NCBI GenBank assembly: GCA_950295325.1
Contig: OX485808.1
Span: 18,248,527-18,312,526, forward strand
From: Polytrichum commune
Taxonomy: Eukaryota > Streptophyta > Polytrichopsida > Polytrichales > Polytrichaceae
Length of the DNA stretch: 64,000 nucleotides
Reading direction: 5' to 3'
Made by a program: the position numbers and the translations under genes. Numbering within the stretch: position 1 is the first letter of the stretch; each line of letters begins with the position of its first letter. The notes below the pieces were generated by a model that was not told where the DNA came from, ran no database searches, and worked only from the letters and a program-made list of their open reading frames with translations. Below are positions 35,745-47,394 of the stretch, piece after piece.

Positions 35745-36900
35745 CTTGTGGCCCTATTGTGGACACTTCCAACCTTGGAGATAGTTTTGGCCGTTGGATT
35801 GGATCGGAGATTGTTTCACATGCATAGCACGTATGAATCTTGAAGGTTGTTATTTCAAGTTTCATATTTGGAGTTTCAATTGTTTTTTGACCTTGCTCAT
35901 TGGTGGTGGTCAGAGGCAACTTCTTTCTTGGCATACTCGGCCAAGTTAGGAAGGAAATGGATTACTAAGCAGGTGGCACTTAAGAAGTTGATACCACACA
36001 AGTGGCAATGTGAAATTCCCCCTTCCATGTCACTCAAGTGGAATACCATTTGGCACAAAGCTAAGGCGCAAAAAGAGGTTGCCTTTCTTTGGTCGGTTAT
36101 CCACAAGGCAGTGGCGGTGAATGAGTGAGTGGCACGGGAAAATCTTGGCGGAGATGGATACAATGTTCCCAGTTGCGGCTTGCAATAGGTGGAGTCAGTG
36201 AAGCATGAGTTCTTCATCTGCCCTATCGCTCAACAAGGGTGGCAATATGTTGCTAACATCGTGTGGCAACTCTTTGCCAAAAAAGGTAACCTTGGTCCGA
36301 ATAAATCCTCTTCTACGATGCAATGCCTTTTTAATCAACCTTTATGCCAGACTCTGGATAGTTTTGTCGCATATGGTTTTTCTTGAGGAGTGGTCTTCCA
36401 TGAAGCATTTGGCGCCAACGGAACAATTTGGGTTTTAACGCTCTGAAATGGCCCATTGAGAAAACACATCAAGTCATTTGGGGTGCATTGCATGACTACA
36501 ATAGGATTGAGTGGAAGCATACTCTTTCCAGACTTTGCTTACCAAGATGTCCTTAACAAATTTGATTCGACCTGGGGGGTCAAATGTCTTATTGTGACTC
36601 GTAGCAACTTAGTGGTCACGTGGAGGGTTAGGCCTAAGATGGGCATTATTTCTTGATTTCCCCTCGGGTTGCATTGGTTCTCCCGAGGTGGTGGTGGTTA
36701 GCTCATTTGCAATTGAATATTCAAGTCGTGCCAAAAAGAAGAAGAAAAAAAAAAGTTTCATATTTGGAGTTGAAATGCAGTAAACGTTACAAGAGGTCAA
36801 AGTTATATTTTTTCATTAAAGGTGATCATAGGTCATCCCAATCGTGTTAATTGTTGAGTTTATAATGTGTCTATATTGTGTATTAGATAACCAATGAGAG
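35745..36900 (+). repeat. R4 family repeat split by a LINE
   Basis: R4 blocks 'ggacacttccaacctt', 'ggatcggagattg' and 'catatttggagtt' run to 35875. They resume after the LINE at 36753 with 'catatttggagttgaaatgc' and 'ggtcatcccaatcgtgtt'. The order matches the uninterrupted copy at 8640. Confidence 0.65.
35876..36752 (+). mobile_element. 5'-truncated non-LTR retrotransposon (LINE), 3' end
   Basis: The remnant encodes the C-terminal zinc-binding domain (zf-RVT) found after the reverse transcriptase in plant L1-type LINEs. Visible pieces are KWNTIWHKAKAQKEVAFLWS, then VKHEFFICPIAQQGW, then a LRKHIKSFG..IWGALHDYNRIEW region. It is broken by frameshifts and by stops. One TGA stands where the family normally has Trp in the NEWxAREN-like block. 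It ends in an A-rich tail (about 36731-36754). The identical 19-bp sequence AAGTTTCATATTTGGAGTT flanks it at 35857-35875 and 36753-36771, so the insertion boundaries are certain. Only the last 0.9 kb of the element was inserted, as expected for incomplete target-primed reverse transcription. Confidence 0.9.
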
Positions 36901-37410
36901 GAGAGTAGATGACAAGCAATGGAAGTGGCAAGTCGTTCACCTACTTGAGTTGGTTATCAATCACAATCCCATCATAACCAATCGACTCATGAACCTATTT
37001 TGGATGATACGGTGAAATGAGTGAATGGAAAATCGTAATGAATCGTAATAACCTTTATGCTCTTCGATGAGTGGTTGGTCACAACTACATAGTCCAATAT
37101 CTTTATCGTAATTGCATGTGTCTTCTAGTGGTTGTTCTTGACAACAAATCATGACATAGACCGAGCATAGACCACTCTAGCATGTGGGGCCTTATGTGGC
37201 AAGTCTTTTAAATTCGACACCTATTCTTGAGTGGTACATGATAGAGTTTATAGCTAACAACAAATATCAAGATTACACATATCAATATTGGACTATATGA
37301 TGATGTAATACACATACACCATTTGAGACACAATTATGGACGACAAACTTGGGAAGACCTCTATGATCACGACTTACGGGAGGGAGGGGGGGGGGGGAAA
37401 GGGGGGGTTT

Positions 37411-37693
37411 TTGATATGGTTTGATTACTTATCTTGATTGAATGTTCATCTATATTTGAGTGGTATGTGATTGAGTGGGTCTCCAATAATGGACACCAAA
37501 AAGACACATGCTTGAAAGAAAGTGGACTACATGTTCAAAATACGATACCCATCCTAAGTTCAATATGTTCCAAAGAAATGGGGGGTGACCCACAAGACCA
37601 TTAAAAAAGTGCGAGAATCCTCACATTGATAATGATTGAGATAATCATACGAGGCTCATATTTTACAAGAAAAGTGGCTACAACTTCAATGTC
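37411..37693 (+). repeat. R1 family copy, diverged
   Basis: R1 blocks 'gagtggtatgtgattgagtg', 'ggacaccaaaaagacacatg' and 'gcgagaatcctcac' occur in order. The terminal parts are degraded, and a long G-rich tract lies immediately upstream (37382-37408). Confidence 0.6.
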
Positions 37694-37694
37694 C

Positions 37695-37862
37695 GGGGAG
37701 ATTTTGGGGCATGATTGGTCGAGACCCCATTGTTTCTAATGTCAACTGATTACATGTTGACGTCTTTTGGGTTTTTTCATATGAAATAAAGGGATATTAC
37801 ATAGACTCCTCTAATACCGTTTGGTAACTTTTCTCGAAGTCTTGAATTTGAACCGGTTCACC
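37695..37862 (-). repeat. R2 family repeat, reverse orientation
   Basis: Starts with the inverted terminus GGGGAGATTTTGGGGCATGA and continues through the complement of 'acatgtaaccggttg' and 'gaaccggttca'. Partly decayed. Confidence 0.55.
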
Positions 37863-37963
37863 TTTTGGTCAAATTAGTGTGGGGTTCGGAGTTCCATGTT
37901 GTTATAGTGACATGTCCATCCTCCCCGTTCATTAGACGGCTTCAATATGAATTTGGTAACCAA

Positions 37964-38448
37964 GGGCCACTTCACACACGTGACTGAGAGCCCGTGACCA
38001 TCACACTTCAAGCACTCCCATTGGTGGAAAAGGCGGGGCCGGTCCAAGTTCGCTACTTCACACTACGAGGGACCAACGGAGTACGTGAATGCAAGATGGA
38101 TGTAAAGTCTACACGGCTTCCTACATGGCATCGAATGGATCGAGTTTCAAGGTCACTTGGCTCGTTTTTCAAAACCACCTCTTGGAGGAAGACCTCACAC
38201 AAAACCAGGAGACCATGGCACTATGAACGCTCTCAACCGTTGAGTTACTCTATTTTATCACATGTGAGGGCCCGCATGAATAAAAACTCATGGAAAGAGC
38301 ATTTGGTTGAGGGTCCGGTCACGTATGACTTCTCACTACACTTGAGGATCCGTGACCACACTACATGACTTTGGAGGTGCCTAGGGACACTTCCTTTTGG
38401 GCTCACGGTTTCGTGGTCACGGCTCTCGGCTCGTGTGCGAAGTGGCCC
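37964..38448. mobile_element. Harbinger-like MITE, 485 bp
   Basis: The left end GGGCCACTTCACACACGTGA and the inverted right end (TCGTGTGCGAAGTGGCCC) match over about 20 bp, and inner words such as 'gtgaccat/cacggctctcgg' extend the symmetry. Flanks are CAA and TAA, one base off the TAA duplication seen at its relatives. It has no transposase. Confidence 0.75.
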
Positions 38449-38449
38449 T

Positions 38450-39880
38450 AATCGTGTATTCCCATCTCCTAGGAGAAGTGGGCTAGTCAGCAAACGGCAT
38501 AATTAATCATCTAATAAGAGCCCTATCCCTTTGCCCATCCCTTTGCCTAACCCAGCTGCCATGAACATCATAACCCTATGGGAGCTACTAGGGAACACCT
38601 GGGGCCAGCAGGGCAAGGGGGTCCACCTGGCCAACGTGAAAGCTAAGCTAGCACAGGAGGCCCATAGCTCGTTATCCGCCACGTGGACAATGTCATATTA
38701 TTATACCACATTGGAGACCTAGGTGGATAGGTCTCCCACCTCATCACTAGCATATGCACAAATTCCCAAAAGTCACCATATATATATATATATACATAGG
38801 CCTCCAAAGCTAACTTATAGTATTACTTGGCCGACCTTATTATTGTTGTTATTATATATGCACACTTTTTTAGTGCATTTGAGTCCACGGCAGCTAGTGT
38901 ACTTCAGTGCTCGCGGACATAATTGCTTGTTTTTTGTTTGTTATCCTGTTGACAAAAAACATAGTGGGAATGAAATCCAAGTGCGGCAAAGAGTACGGGA
39001 TCTATAGGAACAAGAACGAGGGAGCTAGCACTATAGGGCCAACAATGATGATGAGGGTTTGAGGCCCTATATGATCATCGCCCGAGAAGTGAGATGAAAG
39101 GAGGGAGATAGGTGCACGGGGATTGGTGGCCTTTTCCTCAAGGGGAAAAACCTTATCCCACGGAGTCCAAGGGGAGTCAATGCACCCATGATTGAGTCCA
39201 ACTTTATATTCAAGTTGGTCGAAGGTGCCTTTGTCGGTCACGTTCTTTCGATGTGTGTGATCACATGTATGTGTTTGCAACCGTGTTGTTTTCAAATGAT
39301 CCCATACCCGACCCATTCACAACTTTAGAAGTATGATGCGTGTTGTCTTCTCTCGTGATTCCATAAGTATTTGAATCGGCAAAGAAAAGTATATGTATAT
39401 ATATGCAATTTTTGCTTACTTTCTACTCAATTTGTCGGTACGCAAATTTTGTTCGTAAGGATTAGCACATCCTGCGACCGTCCTGTTACAAATTCCAACC
39501 ATTTTTTGCTAATGATATCCAAGTGTGGGCGGAACCGTGTTAACTCATAACTAACCATGCCCAATTTCCCTCAAATTTGTTCATAAATGTGACTTCGATT
39601 TCAGTTTCCGTAGTTGAAGATCTAAAGTGTTCTTATTTATTTATTTACAAAATCCGGCTATATAGATGTTTGGATGTTAGAGATGACTATCTCTTGATGG
39701 GTGATGATTTAGAAATGAAATTAGGGTTGGTTTTTTTATCGAACTTCCACTTAAATCGTCTCCAAATGACATAATGTTACCCTCGTTCAAATCTTGGACC
39801 AGGTTAGGCCGTAGATTGTTAATGATTGATGTCGAACTTGTACTTAACCCTTAAGCATTTGTGGGGTCCATATTGGGCCT
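38450..39880. other. Intergenic, no gene seen
   Basis: Short open frames only. A (TA)n tract lies at about 38779-38792. Nothing on either strand matches a family I know. Confidence 0.45.
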
Positions 39881-40900
39881 CTCCAAGCAAATAAAAACAT
39901 GTATTTGAGCTACATACTTTCAATGTTAGCGATATTATGGTCAAAAGCGACCCTATCCAAAAATCAACGTATTATGGAAGTGCACTTTGTTGAGTTGGTT
40001 GAATATCTTCATGTTATTAAAGATATTCATGTTAAGTACCTCAGTAAGTTACACTTAAAAGTCTAGTTTGTAACTTACAACTCTTCCTCCCACAATCCCA
40101 TGGGCGACATTTACAGAAATTTTTTCGATAAGTAACAGGTGGCATGAAACGATAGGGATGCTTTTGAGAGACACTCATAATTCGTCATTTGGAACTACGC
40201 AACGCTATAACATTTATTATACATCTCATTTTTCTACCAACAAACGTCGAATTGGTTGTTTTGACATTATCGAACATTACTAACATCTTTACTTGGAAAC
40301 AAATGACATTAATAGTAAAAACGATATAGGAACGTGCAACTCCAAATAGTTAGAGACACTAGAATTTCATATTTAGTGTAGTTAGTAGCATATTCATTCT
40401 TGATGATTAAATAAAGCAAAGGAAAGTCAATTGCACGCACAAAATCTCTCTTGAACGAGTTGGAATCCCCGCACCTCATGTAGTTGGGATCTACCATCTT
40501 TGGAAAGGCCCACAATAAAGTTGTTATTTGAAAAGGGGCTCCGCTTTTGGTTACTTGGAAATATCACGATCAATGTACAATAATAGGAATCATTATTGAC
40601 AACTAAGTTAGTACCTCATTACAGTTGGCAATTCCATTTTCAGCTATCCCACAATAAAGTGGACCTTAAGGGGCTAGAATCTTCCCCACTTAAAGCCACC
40701 GCACGAATGAATAAAGCCCACATTCCTCGATGAAGTGGATATTCATGCATCCAAGCGATGAAAAAGAGCCTTGTGTGGCGAGGTGTTTATATTCCAACAT
40801 GATGCCCACATTACGATTCGAAGGGTCTATTTAATATTCTTCCCCGGGGTTGACCTATAGTATGACGTGGCATGGCTCGTGATTCATGCGTTTGGCCCAA
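39880..40900. other. Intergenic with repeat fragments
   Basis: 39880-39975 is the inverted partner of the repeat at 21595-21700. At about 40345-40382 a terminal R3 fragment (CATATTTAGTGTAG) is present. No gene recognised. Confidence 0.45.
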
Positions 40901-41130
40901 TGATCGGGGAGAACCGGCAGTTACTTACAAATGAACCGGTTGAGTTTGAGAAATAACCGATTGAAGTTCAAGACTGCAGGGAAATTACCGATCGTTTTAA
41001 AGGAATTTACAGAAGAATATACCCCAATTTAATAAAAGGAAAACCGGAGGATGTCAATACGTAACCAGTTGGACTTGCAAACACTAGGATCTCAACCGAT
41101 TATGTCCAAAAATCTCTCTGGTCGTTGGTT
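40901..41130 (+). repeat. R2 family repeat, full-length copy
   Basis: Begins TGATCGGGGAGAACCGGC and ends near 'aaaatctctctggtcgttgg', the inverted partner. The inner order is identical to the copy at 12625. It directly abuts the R3 element that follows. Confidence 0.7.
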
Positions 41131-41140
41131 CATAACCATG

Positions 41141-42071
41141 ACATTTGGTGTCACCAATTTGATTTGTGTCGCTTGATACTAAGGGCCGCTTCACACTATG
41201 GTTGTCAAAGTCAAGAGGCCGTGGGATTGAGTGGCCAAACTTGTTGAGAGAGTCCAAAGAAATGGGCTGAAAATAGCCAATAAAATATAGTAAGTGGAGC
41301 CTTTGGCGGGGCATAGTGTGAAGCCTCCAAAGGCCAAGCCCAAAGCCCAAACCTTTGGCCATGAACTCCCACGGCCTCTCGACTTGGACGGCCATAGTGT
41401 GAAGCCTTCCAAAGGCCAAGCCCAAAGTCCAAGCCCAAAGAAGCATCCCACTTTATTCCCTGCCCAAAACAACTCCTCCAATCTAACAACCAAGATCTTG
41501 TCGATGATTTTTTTTTTATGAAATAAAATTGACGGCCTCTCAACCATAGTGTGGGTTTCCATTCCCGTCCGACCCAAACTTCCTTCGAGAATCCATCGCC
41601 TTCTTCAAAAAATAAGCATTTAAAATTGCGACAGCGTTTGGATTGTGGCCTCTAGTGTGAAGGGTCGAGAGGCTGAACTCTTGGTTTCTTGCAATTTGAT
41701 TGGTGGAAATCGACGGCCTTTCGACCTTCGGCCATAGTGTGAAGCGCCCCTAATTGTAAATTGCGGTGTAGTGTCACCAACAATAAATGGTAAACCAACA
41801 TTCTTTGCCATTCTTTTAAAAAAAAATTGGACGATTATACATTTACAGTGTTGGAATTACAGTCACTTACCAAGTGATTTCTCATCCAAATTTCAATCAT
41901 CCATGACAACATTTCATCACAAGTTGCTGACAAGAGAAGGTAGGGTTTTGGCCGATGGATGAACTCATCCATCATCTAATATTTGTCCACTTATTCGTAA
42001 GAAGTGTCATCCAAAAAGTAACCATAGTGATATAGAATACCATATGACACTAAATATCATATTTGGTGTAG
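41141..42071 (+). mobile_element. R3 MITE interrupted by a Harbinger-like MITE
   Basis: The R3 sequence runs 41141-41182 ('ggtgtcaccaatttgatttg...gatactaa') and resumes at 41751 with 'taattgtaaa'. It goes on to the R3 terminus ATTTGGTGTAG. In other R3 copies 'ctaattgtaa' is continuous, so the junction is an exact insertion with TAA duplicated. Confidence 0.85.
41183..41750. mobile_element. Harbinger-like MITE nested in R3, 568 bp
   Basis: The termini are GGGCCGCTTCACACTATGG and its inverted partner (CCATAGTGTGAAGCGCCCC). TAA occurs on both sides (41180-41182 and 41751-41753). Inside, blocks of 'catagtgtgaagcctccaaa' and 'ggccaagcccaaag' are repeated in both orientations, as if the ends had been duplicated inward. 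There is no coding region of its own. Confidence 0.88.
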
Positions 42072-43022
42072 TTTTTTAATATTCCTTGGAATGATGTTTA
42101 TGTTGGACCCTCATTGGTGCCAATTTTCCGGAAACCATAATATAACTTATAAGTTCAAATTATGAAGAGTAGGCAATTCAATAAGTTCCCATGAACTTAA
42201 ACGTGAACGTGCTTTGGTCGAAATCACCTATTCCCCTCTTTGAGTTAAGTTTGTGAATAATGACGATGAAAGAAGTGCAACATGCACTACGTAGGTGTAC
42301 TTAAATCTATCATTTAAAATGCACGTGCATTTGGATTCAAGAAATCAGTCAATCTCTCTATTCATCAAAGGAATTCTCGATGAATTTTAGGGTTTAACAT
42401 GTACATGTTGGGACTTTCTCTTGCAATGGATGATGCATCATGTCGATCATGTATTTGATCCACCCCTCGGGAGGCGGGGAGTTACTTGCATGTGAAAGGG
42501 GAGTTTGCTTCACCTAGTGCATTACTTTTTTAAGAGCTTACTTCTTGAGGGATACAAACCCCTTTACATATACTTATACATTTGCTAATCTTCACTTCAC
42601 GGCATCAAGTTGCAAATCAACTATTCATATCAAAATATAGGAGTAACATGTACAAAAAATCCAACATGTGGCAAAGGCATGTACAAACATCATTTGGCGA
42701 AGGTTGACTCGTATGTCTCCATTATAATTGTATGGTCGACATTGAAGAGTGCATTGTAGCTCAAGTGTTGGGAAAGTCACCCATCTTAACACCATTCTAG
42801 TGTCAGGCAACATAATTTTGGAGTTCTCCTGGGATATGGGTTAAAGTCTTGGGTTCATCTCACCCCTCTCTTCACAACATAAAAGATGTCACAATGGAGA
42901 AATCCTCTTGTGTATATTAGTAACTTATCGTATGTGAAAGTAATGATATAGTCATGGCATAATTATACAATGGTGATTACTCAAGCACACTATAATTTAA
43001 TTTAGTCATGGGTGTATCATCT
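42072..43022. other. Intergenic, no gene seen
   Basis: No open frame over about 62 codons, and no RNA gene or terminal repeats that I can support. Confidence 0.5.
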
Positions 43023-43429
43023 AAGATAGATGTGCCTGGTTTGGTTACTTATATTTAAATTGGTACCTAATTTGGACACATGTGTGTTGAGTGGTATGTG
43101 GTTAGGTGTGGTCCCAAGAGCATATATATAAAAAAATATTTGTGTTTACAAGAGGTTCAACTACATGCTCAAATAATGAATAACCTCTATAGGTTCAATA
43201 GTGCAAGATAATTGGAGGGAAGCTTTATGACCACTTAACGAGCACGAGAATCTTCACTCCAATAATGAACGAGACATGCACATGAGCTCCAAAAACGACG
43301 GGAAAGCAACTACATCCTCAATATGGACTTGCTAATTGTCTCATACTAATCACGTGTTTCATATCCTAGGAGAAGTAGGCTAGTTGTTAAAAGTAGATGT
43401 TTAAAAAGCCTCTTAAGACCCATCTACCT
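43023..43429 (+). repeat. R1 family copy, full length
   Basis: From 'agatagatgtgcctggtttgg' to 'cttaagacccatctacc'. The ends read as imperfect inverted repeats (AGATAGATG...CATCTACCT). The inner R1 blocks 'gtggtatgtggttaggtgtg' and 'cttaacgagcacgagaatct' are present. Confidence 0.75.
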
Positions 43430-43924
43430 CACTCAATTTTTTCTTGATTGGGCATTTTAAAACATGTATGATAAAACGGTTGCACCATGTTCTAGTATTA
43501 TTTGCATATTTTATCATAATACAATTCGATGCCTTTGACTCACACCCAATAATCAAGACGCATTCTTATGGGAGACTACCGTATATAGCTCTCTATTATG
43601 ACAAACTTACATTCTCTTCAAGTTCTGCCACATGTCAATCCTACATTGGTTGAGACCCTCTTGAATCCACATGGACTCTATATTCCGGCACTAGTGAAGA
43701 TGAAATAAAGTGCCCTCTACGGTACCTCACATCAATTCTTCCTTGGAGTTAGAGTGAATCCACATACACAAATCTTGTCATTCAAACACTCATCGATCAA
43801 AGCTTGTCACTCGCAACCAAGACACTTGGGAGGAGAAAGTTGGAATCACAAGAGCATCGCTTCCTCCCATAAGCGGCTTCCTTCCACCACATCCAAAGTC
43901 CGTACACTTTTATGTCTTCAAATA

Positions 43925-44560
43925 ATTAAGCTATGTGGCCCCTTTGTGGGCACTTCCAACTCCACGTGCATTTTCCACCGTTGGATCGAATCGGGGGTTG
44001 TCTCATATGGTTAGCATTTGCAAATGAGTCACATTGTCATTGCAAAGTTTCGGGCTCGGAGTTGATATGTGAAAGTTATCGAGGCTCAAAGTGAAGGTTT
44101 TCTTCTTCTTCTTTAGAGACCACATAGACCCTCCTACTCCTAACCCATGTTTTTTTTACACTAAAATTATAGAATATAATATCGCATGTCTTTTCCAACC
44201 ATGATGTTGTCATGAAAATAAATATAAGCATGAATTTTGTACGAAATCGCCAATATTTGAGATGAATGTGCTTGCATTTGGATGAAATCAAGCATGATCA
44301 TCAATATGTGGCTTCTTCACTCCATTTATTGTTGCCACTATGATTATTTTTAGTTATAAGGAACTTTGTTGCGAGTCCTAATTGTGCTATTTATTGAACT
44401 TATAACGATGCCTATATTCTAAGCACATGGTATGGGCCTCCATCTCATTGTAACACATGTTATGTTTAGTGTATGTCCTTCACTGTAAGCCTTGCCATAT
44501 ACACTCAAATGTAGGTTTCCAAAGAATGACCATACATGGCCCCACACACCTTATTAGCAT
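43925..44560 (+). repeat. R4 family repeat copy, longest
   Basis: Contains the R4 blocks 'gggcacttccaactcc', 'ttggatcgaatcgggggttg', 'ggagttgatatgtgaaag', 'tctcattgtaacacatgtta' and 'ctcaaatgtaggtttccaaa'. An extra internal segment is absent from the copy at 8640. Confidence 0.55.
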
Positions 44561-46826
44561 CTTGAATTCCCCACAACCAACACACATTTTGTTCAAGTTA
44601 TTTGGATTTGCACGAGGATAAGAGGGAGAGAGGGAATTATTACATATGAGTGTGCTTCTCATTCATCCAACACAAAAAAAACACCCTAAAATAGTGTGCA
44701 ACCCATAGGCTATTTTTCAAAGTTGATTTGACACCATAATTAGCTTCAAAGACCCGGACTAGTGTACTCGAGGTCATTTGAGATGAATCGGCAACAAGCA
44801 TATAGGAGGTCAAGTTCAGATGTTGAATGGTTGAGAGGTACGCTTGTATATGATATTTCTCTCTCTTGAGGATAAGAGCCACCATGTGTGTTATGTACTA
44901 GACAATTGTGGTCCGTCTTGTGACGACAAAATGTCAATGCTCCCTTGTAATAGAAGGTTGTGAAATCCAAAGATCAACACGAAGGAGTAGAAACGTGGGT
45001 ATGTAGGTTGGAGTGAGTGAGGGCATTGCAATCTTTCTTGTCATCTTGTAAATGATTGCACATCCACAACAATTATGGTTAAAATTTTTTGATGGTGAGT
45101 CTTCGAAGGAGAATCAAAGGTGTATTGTTTTTGGCTTTTATGAGAATCCACATGTTGGTTGCACAACATGCATAATGCAAAATGTCGCATGGCTTTCATT
45201 TTACTTTATGTGAAGTGTAAGTTGACAATAGGGAGAAATCTTGGAGTTCGGGGAGATAGATGTGAAATATGGAAAATGCGTTGATGATGGCATAGTTTGC
45301 ATGCATGAGGTTTGATGTGGAGTCGGTAGTAACCTTGCTAAGTCAAGTTGCTCCATTGATCTATCGGCCCTTTTTTTTTTTTCAAATTTTACTTCTTAAG
45401 AAATAAAACTCACCCAATTATTTATGGTGCGACCTAGCCTTGTGAACCTCATTGTGTTGGATGTGACCATGAAAAAGAAAGCCCGAGGAAATTTTCGTCT
45501 TATTTTTTAAATGTCAAGTTAATCAAAGAGAGGCACAACAACACCAAAACTCACATTGGTGGCAACATCGAAGTCAAACATCTCTCATGCTTCAACTTAG
45601 TGTTGGTATCTTTTTGAGAGAAATTTTGGTTGATTCGCATGTCAACCCCATCATAAGGCACCATTGCAATCTAAGGGGACTCTTTGAGTTGTAAAAACAC
45701 TCAATGTAGAAGAATTTCATACACGTAAGGCCCCACATACATAAAGTAGAAAGTCATTGTCCATTTGGATTTAAATTTTATGGAAATCAAACTATCATAA
45801 TGCCTATGTACAAGGGATCATGTACATGTCAAGATTGTCACCTTTGGTATGGTGTAAATTAGAGATATCTTTAAGAAGGTCAGATAGAAGGGGAAGCACA
45901 AGAAATAAATATTGAGTGTCATAGGTAGCTCTATTCTTATATAGTTTGTCCCTCCTTTTAAAGGATTCATAAGTAAACATATGCTCAAAGACATTTGCCT
46001 CTTGCTCTTGACCTCATTGAGAACATGTAAGTTGAACTTGGAAAGTTCTTGGGAACCAAGATGTTGTTGAACTCGATGTTGTTGTTCTTGAGAACCAAGA
46101 TGTGTCTATATCCAAAATATTTGATGGAGCATGAGAGTTTATAGCTAACTCGCCAAAGACAAGAAGTAGCTCCAAACCACTCAATGGTATTAAAGCTAAC
46201 TTCATTATCATCAACTCTCAATACCATTTGGTCGGTGTGATATAAGATGCCAACACTTTGTAGAGTGATAGAATACGCTTTATCTCTATCTCATATACTA
46301 TATCCATTTGGTTTAAAGGAAAGTAAGGACGGGAGTTTGCCTAGGGTATCATTAGAGCAAGTATGTATTTGAACATGACTCCACCATTTACACACTTATG
46401 AGGCCCTTTTTCATTAGAGGTCAAACATTGAATTTGTAGGGGTTTGAGACTTAATTTTGACGAGCTTAGATCGAAAGAGTTTAACCTATCCTCCCATAAC
46501 AATACTCAATCATTCAAACATGCCCTCTTTGTAAAATGAAACAAACGTGTTATTAACTTCAATAAGAAATACCAAGTTCGCTTTGAAATAATAAAAACAA
46601 TGAAATCCCATCATGGTTTGTCCTATATACGAATGCATGAGATTGCATGAATAGCGTCGTGCATGCTCTTAATAGTTCGACCAAGTGCAAAGTGGTCATG
46701 TTCAAAGTGAGGAATCAAGATGGAAATGACACTAGAAAAAAAATTCAAAGAATATATACAAATATAAAATTTATATGCAAGCCAAACAATGTTGGAGTGG
46801 TCCATTGGCATGGAGCCCTCAAAACC
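44560..46826. other. Intergenic, no gene recognised
   Basis: Only short frames (80 codons or fewer) and no domain I can name. The minus-strand frame at 45985-46227 is the least random-looking but carries no motif. Confidence 0.45.
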
Positions 46827-46836
46827 ATAACTCGAA

Positions 46837-47043
46837 TGGTCCGAGATGACCTTAAACTACCGGATGATGGTGGAGAGATACCCAAATCTCAAGAAAGAGG
46901 TTGGCGGTTCGAATCCCGGCTGTGAAATCTCCTCTCTACTTGACGGAAAACTTGCCAGGTGGTCAACTGCCTCCTGTGCTTTGGCGTTGGCATGTTGGCC
47001 TTCTGTCTCAATCAAAAAAATAAAAATAAAAATAAAAATATAT
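46837..47043 (+). mobile_element. tRNA-derived SINE, 207 bp
   Basis: A Pol III B-box GGTTCGAATCC (46906-46916) lies about 40 bp after an A-box-like TGGTGGAGAGATACCC. A tRNA-unrelated body follows, then a tail of (A)nT units (about 47014-47043). The insertion is bounded by the identical 10-bp sequence ATAACTCGAA at 46827-46836 and 47044-47053. These are the full hallmarks of a SINE moved by LINE machinery. The body is not folded as a tRNA, so it is not a tRNA gene. Confidence 0.88.
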
Positions 47044-47394
47044 ATAACTCGAACTATTTGACTTTCTTAAGCATCCAGCATGGAGTAGTTTAGAATTCAT
47101 ACCAAGACCTTAAATATCATAAATGACCAAGAGCTAGGTGTAGTTGTTCCGCATGGGATCCATGAAGGCGTCAACTAAGCATTGCAAGCCCACAATTGTT
47201 TTTGCAAAGGAATGTGAACCTAGGGCCTTACATTGCACCTACCTACACATGAGAGGGATGAACCTCAATGCCTTCTTTCCATGCATGCTAGATTTTCTAG
47301 CTCAACTATATTTATTTAAGTTAATGTTGTGGTCTTCTGCTCCCAATAGCTTGTTCTAGTTCTTCCACACGGGAACCATCAAGGTGTCAACTAA

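Noticed and set aside
35897-36217. Minus-strand 106-codon frame
   Set aside because: Antisense to the LINE zinc-binding domain.
37994-38493. Frames of 124 and 82 codons on opposite strands
   Set aside because: Both lie inside the 485-bp Harbinger-like MITE and reflect its inverted sequence.
41084-41577. Several minus-strand frames of 110-128 codons
   Set aside because: They read through the repeated 'ggccaagcccaaag' blocks of a MITE, not a gene.
46906-46916. GGTTCGAATCC read as part of a tRNA gene
   Set aside because: The surrounding sequence does not fold into acceptor or anticodon stems, and a SINE tail and target duplication explain it.
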